DNA of 64,000 bases from the NCBI RefSeq assembly GCF_020524495.1, contig NZ_JAIVLB010000016.1, forward strand, positions 1-64,000, written 5' to 3'. The position numbers were made by a program, and so were the translations under genes. Below the pieces are notes generated by a model. That model was not told the DNA's origin, made no database searches, and saw only the letters and a list, made by a program, of their open reading frames with translations. This document shows, piece by piece, positions 58,383-64,000 of this stretch. The stretch's first letter is position 1. Each line of letters opens with the position of its first letter. Source of the DNA: Bacillus stratosphericus. Its GTDB lineage: Bacteria > Bacillota > Bacilli > Bacillales > Bacillaceae.

Positions 58383-59462
58383 ATGGAAATTCAACAAAAT
58401 GCATTTACTGTCAAGCAGTTATACAACATGGAAGCGAAAGGAACCATCCGATTCGACTATCCATTACAAAGATCTGATGATCAGTGGACACTTGAAGCAA
58501 AATCACTTTTAATCGATTCAATTGCTCGTCAGTATCCGATTCCACCTTTTTATTTTTTGAAATGCAACAAGCTATTAAACGAGCAGCCAGTATATGTGCG
58601 ATCCTGTATTGACGGAAAGCAAAGGCAAACAAGTATATTTGATTTTATTGAAGATGGCTTTAGGTTACATAAAAAATTAAAAGACGTACTAGTTGATGGA
58701 GTTAGGTATGTCTTGAAAGGGAAATTATTTTCGGAGTTAGATGAGGTAATCCAAGACATGATCTATGGAAAATCCTTCTCTTGTTATTCGATTGATAAAG
58801 AGACTGCGACAGATGAAGAGATTGCAGATCTGGTTTATCGTTTGAACAATGGTAAACAAATGACTACACAGCAAAAGGCAAAGGCCTTAATGGGTATTAA
58901 ATGGGCCGAGAAAATCAATGTGATCGGCTCTCACATGTTAATTGAGAAGCTTTCTGCCTTTTCAAAACAGCAATTTAGAAATGAAGCCCACACTGCGACA
59001 ATTATTCAAACGATGATGATGCTGGAGGGAAGAGATCGTCAATATGAATACAAAGATGTAACACAGCGTTCACTCAGCCAGTACAGCGAGAAATTTAATG
59101 AAGATGTGGAATATAAAGAAAGTCTGTTAGATCAAATCAATCAGGGAATGGATTACCTTCTTCAGATTATCAATAAGAAAGAAAAGAAGTTGCTGCAAAA
59201 GACTCATTTCCCAATGACGTTAATTACAGCAATTGAAGCAATGAAACAGGATATTCCGCCTGAAATGTTTGAAGAATGGATGAAAGTGTTTAAGAACCAG
59301 GTCTTTAATGAGGGCGAGATTGATTTAACTAAGATGCTGCCTACGTGCAACTATGATCAGTATATCGGAGCAGGCACAACAGATAGAAAAATGGCCGATG
59401 GGAAGATGAATGAAATGTTACATCACATGTTGCATTACGTTGAGTTGGAACAATCAGCATAA
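58383..59462 (+). CDS. DUF262-domain protein (GmrSD/ParB-like N-domain)
   Basis: 359 residues. Start FTVKQLYNMEAKGTIRFDYP then LQRSDDQW, IDSIARQYPIPPFYF and the core IDGKQRQTSIFDF (usual form DGQQR) define a DUF262 domain. There is no DUF1524 HNH nuclease half as in full GmrSD type IV restriction enzymes, so it is a single-domain version. Possible defence or DNA-processing role. TTGGAGG precedes ATG 58383. Confidence 0.7.
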   Translation: MEIQQNAFTVKQLYNMEAKGTIRFDYPLQRSDDQWTLEAKSLLIDSIARQYPIPPFYFLKCNKLLNEQPVYVRSCIDGKQRQTSIFDFIEDGFRLHKKLKDVLVDGVRYVLKGKLFSELDEVIQDMIYGKSFSCYSIDKETATDEEIADLVYRLNNGKQMTTQQKAKALMGIKWAEKINVIGSHMLIEKLSAFSKQQFRNEAHTATIIQTMMMLEGRDRQYEYKDVTQRSLSQYSEKFNEDVEYKESLLDQINQGMDYLLQIINKKEKKLLQKTHFPMTLITAIEAMKQDIPPEMFEEWMKVFKNQVFNEGEIDLTKMLPTCNYDQYIGAGTTDRKMADGKMNEMLHHMLHYVELEQSA

Positions 59463-59512
59463 ATTGAATAGCCGCGAATATGCGGCTTTAAGTATTGGAG
59501 AGTGAAAAAATC

Positions 59513-60451
59513 TTGCGTGATAGGGAACCTGAAGAATTTTTGTTTATTATGCCGGTTTGTGGAATTCCACTATTTGTTGTTTACTCCCATTTATTTTCTG
59601 GTATTGGGGGATGGCTTGAAGGTGGGGAAAATAAACCAGTAACTTTTGAGTCTACATTTAGCGAGCTTCTAACCTATTTAATAGGGAGATTTATTTTTTA
59701 TACAAGTGGACCAGCTTTTTCTGGGGTAGCAACTTTAGTAACAATCGTTGCATTAATTGCGTTGTATGACTTCCTTAGTGAAGAATATGTCCCTAGAAAA
59801 AAGAAAAAATGGAAAAACAAAAGAATGTTCGATTCAACCAAATTAGATTACAAACAATATGCAGTATTAATAAAGAGTCTTGAAAAGTTGGAGTTGCTTA
59901 ATTTAAACGATCATACATGTCCTAATAAGATACTTTCACACACTAGAGTTAAACCAATTAAAACACAGCTAAATAACGCAATTCAGAGACTGTTTATTTA
60001 TTTATCACCTGAAAGAAAAGAGAGTTTTTCTTTAGGGGCATATCCAGAAGTTTTCAATAAAATCGCTAAAGAATTCCATGTCATGATTCCTTCTCTAAAT
60101 CAATTTATTACTGAGTATGAATCCATTAAGGAACTAGACTTAGATGAAGAACATACAGAGAAGGTTGTGAGTTTTTTGAAAGACATTACTGATTGTTTAA
60201 TCAATTTTAAGGATAGAATTTTGCCTGAGTTTCAACAGGCAAAACATTATAAGAATGCGATGCTACATGTCGAATTAGATATATCAAATAACAATGTGAA
60301 ATTCGAGAAGGGATTTTTGACAAAACAAGAACAATTCCCAGAATTCATCAATCAATATGAAGAAGGAGATCCGAGAATTAGAGAATTAACAATGAAAACA
60401 ACCACTTCTGTTGATTTAACAAAAACACCAAACAATAAGAAGGAGCGATGA
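59513..60451 (+). CDS. Membrane protein, paralogue A
   Basis: About 312 residues; start TTG 59513 is preferred because GGAGAG lies before it (TTG 59495 lacks a site). Two transmembrane helices in the first ~90 residues, then a ~210-residue helical cytosolic domain. FPEFINQYEEGDPRIRELTM near the end recurs almost exactly in the next gene. Starts within 50 bases of the DUF262 gene. Function unknown. Confidence 0.6.
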   Translation: MRDREPEEFLFIMPVCGIPLFVVYSHLFSGIGGWLEGGENKPVTFESTFSELLTYLIGRFIFYTSGPAFSGVATLVTIVALIALYDFLSEEYVPRKKKKWKNKRMFDSTKLDYKQYAVLIKSLEKLELLNLNDHTCPNKILSHTRVKPIKTQLNNAIQRLFIYLSPERKESFSLGAYPEVFNKIAKEFHVMIPSLNQFITEYESIKELDLDEEHTEKVVSFLKDITDCLINFKDRILPEFQQAKHYKNAMLHVELDISNNNVKFEKGFLTKQEQFPEFINQYEEGDPRIRELTMKTTTSVDLTKTPNNKKER

Positions 60452-60452
60452 A

Positions 60453-61571
60453 ATGTTTGAACTGGAAAGTGAAAGGTCAGCGATTTTAGGTGTAAACTTT
60501 CTTGCAGGAGGAATTTTTTCATTTGTCAGTGCAGCTACCATTATAGAAGATTCAGCAGACAAAAAAACATTTTTACTTACTATGCTTCCTAAATCGATCA
60601 GTGAGTCATCTATGTATTCTTTTTTTACTTTGTTCATACTGTTCTCCATTGTTTTTAGTCTATTTTCAATACTTGGCTTTAAACTGTTCACATATTTATA
60701 TGAAGAGTATTTTCCAAAGAGAGCAGAATTGAAAAGACAACGAGAAAACAGAAATGAATTAATGACAAAATTCAAAGTGGCCGAAAAAGATATAAATCAA
60801 TATCAATTGCTTATAAAAAAATTGGTGTTATTAGATGAAATAAATTATGAAGCTGATGTTAGTTCGAGTAGGGTATTCCAATCAAGAACAGTTATTCTTT
60901 ATCGGGATAAACTTAATAGGGCTATCACAAGAATTGAAAATTACTTATCAGCGTATGAGGGAGAACAAAAATTCTCATTAGGAAGATATCCAGAAGTATT
61001 TAGAAGAATATTAGGGGAATTCTATGTTTTTATCCCTTCTATTGAGGAATTCATTAGAGAGTATAATCACCTGATAGAACTGAAATTAAACTCTGAGTAT
61101 AAAGACAAAGTAGTTGAATTTCTAGAAGATATTATTGATTGTATAAAGAACTTTGAACATAGAATTTGCACTGAATTTAAGGAAGTGGAAAAAGCTAATG
61201 ATGTGCTGGTTCATGATCTAGTGGATATTTCAGTAAGAAACATTAAATTTGAAAAGCAATACTTGACTGGTCAAGTACAATTTCCAGAATTCATCGATCA
61301 ATATGAAGAAGGGGACCCGAGAATTAGAGAATTAACAATGAAAATGAAAACAACTACTTCTCCTTATACCAAAAAATCACCATACAAGAAAGAAATTAAA
61401 GATGATCTGCAACACTCAATGATGCAACAATCTGTCTTGCAACAGTCAATTCTTAATAAGAACGAATCACAATCGTGTTCAAGTCATTACAATTCAAGTT
61501 ACGATAATTCCTCAAATTATGATTATAGCAGCAGTAATGATAGTGGTTCCTCTGGCGGTGGTTGCGATTAA
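60453..61571 (+). CDS. Membrane protein, paralogue B with Ser/Asn-rich tail
   Basis: 372 residues from ATG 60453 (AGGAG upstream, 1 base after the previous stop). Two transmembrane helices, a helical domain aligned with paralogue A throughout (LGRYPEVFRRILGEFYVFIP vs LGAYPEVFNKIAKEFHVMIP) and the QYEEGDPRIRELTM block. Extra ~60 residues form a Gln- then Ser/Asn/Gly-rich tail ending GGGCD. A tandem gene duplication. Confidence 0.65.
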   Translation: MFELESERSAILGVNFLAGGIFSFVSAATIIEDSADKKTFLLTMLPKSISESSMYSFFTLFILFSIVFSLFSILGFKLFTYLYEEYFPKRAELKRQRENRNELMTKFKVAEKDINQYQLLIKKLVLLDEINYEADVSSSRVFQSRTVILYRDKLNRAITRIENYLSAYEGEQKFSLGRYPEVFRRILGEFYVFIPSIEEFIREYNHLIELKLNSEYKDKVVEFLEDIIDCIKNFEHRICTEFKEVEKANDVLVHDLVDISVRNIKFEKQYLTGQVQFPEFIDQYEEGDPRIRELTMKMKTTTSPYTKKSPYKKEIKDDLQHSMMQQSVLQQSILNKNESQSCSSHYNSSYDNSSNYDYSSSNDSGSSGGGCD

Positions 61572-61704
61572 AAATAGTGGCAACGCAGTAAAAGAAAGCT
61601 CAATACGGAATATTGAAACAATAGCCAAGTCACTTCGTAAGAAGAATATATATGTTGAACTTATAAAACGTGTGCAAAAGAAAGAGAGGCAAAATCATGT
61701 TTGA
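61519..61704 (+). CDS. Possible small membrane protein overlapping paralogue B
   Basis: 61 codons in another frame over the low-complexity tail of paralogue B: hydrophobic MIIAAVMIVVPLAVVAI then a basic helix (KRVQKKERQNHV). No ribosome site; the hydrophobic part may be an artefact of the repeat-rich tail. Only the region after 61571 is unique. Confidence 0.3.
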   Translation: MIIAAVMIVVPLAVVAIKNSGNAVKESSIRNIETIAKSLRKKNIYVELIKRVQKKERQNHV

Positions 61705-61771
61705 AATAGCATGGGTTGGGTTTAATTTGTTTCTTATAGTAATAGGAAGTTTTTTAATTATTCACAAGTGA
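61697..61771 (+). CDS. 24-residue membrane peptide
   Basis: ATG 61697 with AGAGAGG upstream; MFEIAWVGFNLFLIVIGSFL then IIHK, a single hydrophobic helix. Overlaps the end of the preceding small frame by 8 bases. Confidence 0.4.
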   Translation: MFEIAWVGFNLFLIVIGSFLIIHK

Positions 61772-61819
61772 TCGACATAGATAAAAATATTAATGTTTAT
61801 GGAAGTAAGGTGTTTTAGT

Positions 61820-62131
61820 GTGAAGGAAAATATTATTGGATTAGGATTTTCGGTTTTTATGTTGATAGTTGTTGTTTTGATGGGCGTGTATTCCTTATAC
61901 AAGATTGATGAAAAAATGGATATGAGAAAAACTGAAATAATTAAAGAGAGATCAATGAGATATAAGCTTGTTAGTGAAAAATTAAATGAACCGAAGGATT
62001 CTTTTTATATTGATATAAAAGAAGGTAACTATATTGTGATAACGGAAAAGGGAGAGTATATAGTTGATTATGATGATAATTACTCCAAAATAGAACACTT
62101 TGTGAAAGTGGGGCCTAAAAAAAATGAATGA
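61820..62131 (+). CDS. Bitopic membrane protein
   Basis: 103 residues from GTG 61820 (GTAAGG upstream). One transmembrane helix (about 4-25), a charged linker (EKMDMRKTEIIKERSMRYKL), then a beta-rich domain. Overlaps the next gene by 8 bases. Function unknown. Confidence 0.55.
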   Translation: MKENIIGLGFSVFMLIVVVLMGVYSLYKIDEKMDMRKTEIIKERSMRYKLVSEKLNEPKDSFYIDIKEGNYIVITEKGEYIVDYDDNYSKIEHFVKVGPKKNE

Positions 62132-62891
62132 GGGCTTAAATAGTGAACAAATTCTATTTTTGAAGAATTACGAAAAAGAAAAGAGATTAGTAGCCTTTAA
62201 CAGTGTGCAGACTGGACATGAGTTTGCTGGGGCCTCTAGTCTTGAAATTGAATCTTTAGTTGATAGATGGGTGCTTATTGATTACATCGATAATGGCTTT
62301 GTTAATTCAGAAACACCTTGTGAATGTGGAAAACCGTTAAGATATCAGTACATTGTAAAACACCATGAGACTGGTCAAATCAAAAGGCTAGGCATAAAGC
62401 ATTTTGAGGATCACATTGGGCTGAAGAGAGAGAAAGTAAATCGAATGAGAAAAGAGTTTGTATCCATTGAAAAAGAGGTGGAAGAGATCTCTAATCGAAC
62501 TAGGTTGAATTGGTCCTTAGTGGAAGAACTTGGCTATATACCTAGTATGAGCGAAGATATGAAGAAACAAATCGAACTAGGTTTATCTCTCTCTAAAAAG
62601 CAAATGAGTAAACTTGAAATGGATATGAAACAGCAGCAAAAAGAGAAGGGGCCAGATAAGATGCATTCTGGTGGTGACCTGTTCAGTTTTGATTCAGCTC
62701 TTAATACAGGAGGGCTAACTGAAATTCAAAAAGATAATATCCAGGCGTATATGAAGAAAGAAATTGATAATCCAAGAGTAATTGCTGAAATGCTTGTCAA
62801 ATACGGATTGGCTCCCGATGAAAGGTATTCGACAGGCAAACCTAAAATATATCCTGCTGTATGTAGCTTCATGGGCAAAAAAGGGATATAA
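62124..62891 (+). CDS. Hypothetical 255-residue protein with zinc-knuckle-like motif
   Basis: Contains ETPCECGKPLRYQYIVKHHE then KRLGIKHFEDHIGL, a Cys/His pattern that could bind zinc, followed by a coiled coil (~120-185) and a C-terminal helical domain (AEMLVKYGLAPDERYSTGKP). It may belong to the DUF3895 type seen in bacilli; not certain. Start ATG 62124 overlaps the previous gene. Confidence 0.5.
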   Translation: MNEGLNSEQILFLKNYEKEKRLVAFNSVQTGHEFAGASSLEIESLVDRWVLIDYIDNGFVNSETPCECGKPLRYQYIVKHHETGQIKRLGIKHFEDHIGLKREKVNRMRKEFVSIEKEVEEISNRTRLNWSLVEELGYIPSMSEDMKKQIELGLSLSKKQMSKLEMDMKQQQKEKGPDKMHSGGDLFSFDSALNTGGLTEIQKDNIQAYMKKEIDNPRVIAEMLVKYGLAPDERYSTGKPKIYPAVCSFMGKKGI

Positions 62892-62933
62892 ATCTTCGTA
62901 TCATGAAAATAAATCAATCAAAGGAGCAAACAA

Positions 62934-63208
62934 ATGAAAAACACAGGAGGTATTGTACGTAAATTAGACCAGCTGGGCAGAGTCGTGATACCAAAAGAAC
63001 TTAGAAACACATTAAATATCAAAGAGACTGATCCATTGGAGATATTTGTCGAAGGAGAGTCAGTCATTTTCAAAAATATAAACGCGATGAAGCCTGCGTA
63101 ATTACAGGCGAAGTATCGAGTGAGAATATGCGCCTTTCAAATGGCCTTGTGTTCAGTCGAGAAGGAGCCGAAAAATTATTTAAAGAGATTACAGCCCTTT
63201 CTAAATAA
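62934..63208 (+). pseudogene. abrB: Frameshifted AbrB-family transition-state regulator
   Basis: AAGGAG precedes ATG 62934. MKNTGGIVRKLDQLGRVVIP then KELRNTLNIKETDPLEIFVE is the AbrB DNA-binding domain. The frame stops at 63101 after 55 codons. The AbrB C-terminal domain continues in the next frame: KYKRDEACVITGEVSSENMR, ending ITALSK at 63208. Adding one A to the A5 run at 63072-63076 restores F-K-K-Y-K and a ~91-residue protein. AbrB/Abh-type proteins repress stationary-phase genes; the truncated form keeps only the DNA-binding half. Confidence 0.85.
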
Positions 63209-63233
63209 CATGATATCTGGTCAATTCTATAAT

Positions 63234-63259
63234 AAGGAGCCTTTAATGGTTCCTTTTTT
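63234..63259 (+). terminator. Intrinsic terminator
   Basis: AAGGAGCC/GGTTCCTT stem (one G-T pair), 5-base loop, T-run; follows the abrB remnant. Confidence 0.8.
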
Positions 63260-63365
63260 GGGATAAGAACTAATTTTGCAACTGGTCTCATTATCCGGTC
63301 ACTACTGGTTACAAGAGGTTATCTTTCTTAGATATCTCTTCAATAGACCAGTAGGGGGAATGTAC

Positions 63366-63530
63366 ATGAGAAAGCATTCGAATAATAAGCATTTAGGGAA
63401 GAGAAAAGGGCGGCGTTCAAAAAAACAGAGACGGATCAACTATGAAGTGCTAACATCCATCACGCAAATAATGAGTGTTATGCTAAGGCTCGTTTTATGG
63501 TTTATTGATAAGTGCCGTAACGTATCTTGA
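63366..63530 (+). CDS. Small basic membrane protein
   Basis: 54 residues from ATG 63366 (AGGGGG 7 bases upstream). The first ~23 residues are very basic (RKHSNNKHLGKRKGRRSKKQ), followed by one hydrophobic helix (about 31-47). Terminators lie on both sides, so it is a single-gene unit. Function unknown. Confidence 0.55.
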   Translation: MRKHSNNKHLGKRKGRRSKKQRRINYEVLTSITQIMSVMLRLVLWFIDKCRNVS

Positions 63531-63541
63531 AGATGGAAGAA

Positions 63542-63569
63542 CACTCTCTATTTAATAGAGAGTGCTTTT
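63542..63569 (+). terminator. Intrinsic terminator
   Basis: CACTCTCTAT-TTA-ATAGAGAGTG, perfect 10-bp stem, then CTTTT. Confidence 0.85.
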
Positions 63570-63687
63570 CTCTCGGTGTTCATTTTGCGGTATACCGAAA
63601 ATTTACAATCAAAGGACATTTATTCGAATTTAGAATAGTTGGACATGTTAAAATATTGTATATATAGGAAGGTAAGGGGGAGTTTGT

Positions 63688-64000
63688 GTGGGTGGATTGA
63701 CCAAGCCGTATGATGAAGTAGCAATCAAACTCAATGAATGGTACTCAGCCATCAAAAAGGGTGAAGTAACTGACGCGGAATTTTTGAAAAAAGAGGTTAA
63801 GGGTCTGGGCCTCTTTGACGACATGGAAGAGAATCAAACAGTGCTGCTTTACTTTACTTTACTGGAATTTAGACACGAATTGATGTTGAGTGATCTTCGG
63901 CCAAAGCTTGTTTCTATGGAGCTTCATGACTTTATGGAACATATAGAAGATCAGAGAAGTAAAGTTCAAAATTCAAAAGGGGAAATGAATCAAATAGACA
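63688..64000 (+). CDS. Rap-family phosphatase/regulator, 5' part
   Basis: About 104 codons from GTG 63688 (AAGGGGGA upstream), cut by the window end. PYDEVAIKLNEWYSAIKKGE, then EENQTVLLYFTLLEFRHELM and LEFRHELMLSDLRP are the N-terminal three-helix-bundle hallmarks of Rap proteins (usually ~375 residues). Plasmid Raps inhibit Spo0F~P, ComA or conjugation regulators and are countered by a Phr peptide, expected just downstream outside the window. Confidence 0.92.
   Translation, partial: MGGLTKPYDEVAIKLNEWYSAIKKGEVTDAEFLKKEVKGLGLFDDMEENQTVLLYFTLLEFRHELMLSDLRPKLVSMELHDFMEHIEDQRSKVQNSKGEMNQID

Noticed and set aside
1-64000. tRNA, rRNA, CRISPR array or intact insertion sequence
   Set aside because: None seen by reading: no cloverleaf-type runs, no regular spacer repeats and no transposase-like protein.

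Overview
The window looks like most of a large low-GC conjugative plasmid from the Bacillus subtilis group. Evidence seen here: a Rap start, a frameshifted AbrB, a Spo0E-like peptide, a BsrE-like type I toxin, a homologue of the B. subtilis replication terminator protein RTP, an Alp7A/ParM-like actin partition operon, a MOBQ relaxase with a recognisable oriT, and a complete Gram-positive type IV secretion (T4SS) operon. No rRNA, tRNA, CRISPR array or intact insertion sequence was seen. Names come from reading motifs; no database search was possible.

Layout. 1-2.4 kb: GC-richer non-coding DNA full of hairpins, with a ~70-bp direct repeat (1 and 2341) and two broken genes. 2.4-9.4 kb: accessory region with a secreted protein, a multi-RHH protein, a truncated cytosine methyltransferase and many gene remnants and tiny ORFs. 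It ends in a zinc-ribbon membrane ORF fused to the tail of a Y-family polymerase. 9.6-14 kb: BsrE-like toxin with antisense RNA, SprT-like protein, RTP homologue with palindromic operators, and a two-gene CBASS-like defence module (CD-NTase plus SLATT membrane effector).

14.2-41.5 kb, all on the minus strand: the conjugation cluster. In transcription order it holds a Lys-rich exported protein, a thioester-type/MucBP surface protein, two proteins that look like the separated motor and all-alpha parts of a VirD4 ATPase, a Tad/type II-secretion-like set (CpaF/VirB11 ATPase, two TadB/TadC-like membrane proteins, pilin-like peptides), VirB2-like, PrgI/VirB3-like, split VirB4, an EssB/YukC-like protein, a CwlT-like hydrolase, VirB8-like, split VirD4, VirB6-like, a coiled-coil membrane protein, a primase and topoisomerase III. 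At least six intrinsic terminators lie between co-directional genes, which suggests processive antitermination. 41.8-45.9 kb: divergent XRE regulators and an operon of alpha/beta hydrolase, multi-TM histidine kinase and NarL-type response regulator.

46.1-49.8 kb: replication and partition. A putative initiator gene (minus) has a long leader with a terminator-type attenuator and a promoter-driven, terminated antisense RNA. A centromere-like repeat field precedes the actin-like gene and its DNA-binding partner. 49.8-50.7 kb: VbhA-like/Fic toxin-antitoxin. 50.9-55.8 kb: mobilisation accessory proteins, oriT, relaxase, and a polyvalent ArdC-like antirestriction protein. 56-62.9 kb: further RHH-repeat proteins, Spo0E-like peptide, DUF262 protein and a membrane-protein paralogue pair. 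62.9-64 kb: frameshifted abrB and the start of a rap gene cut by the window edge.
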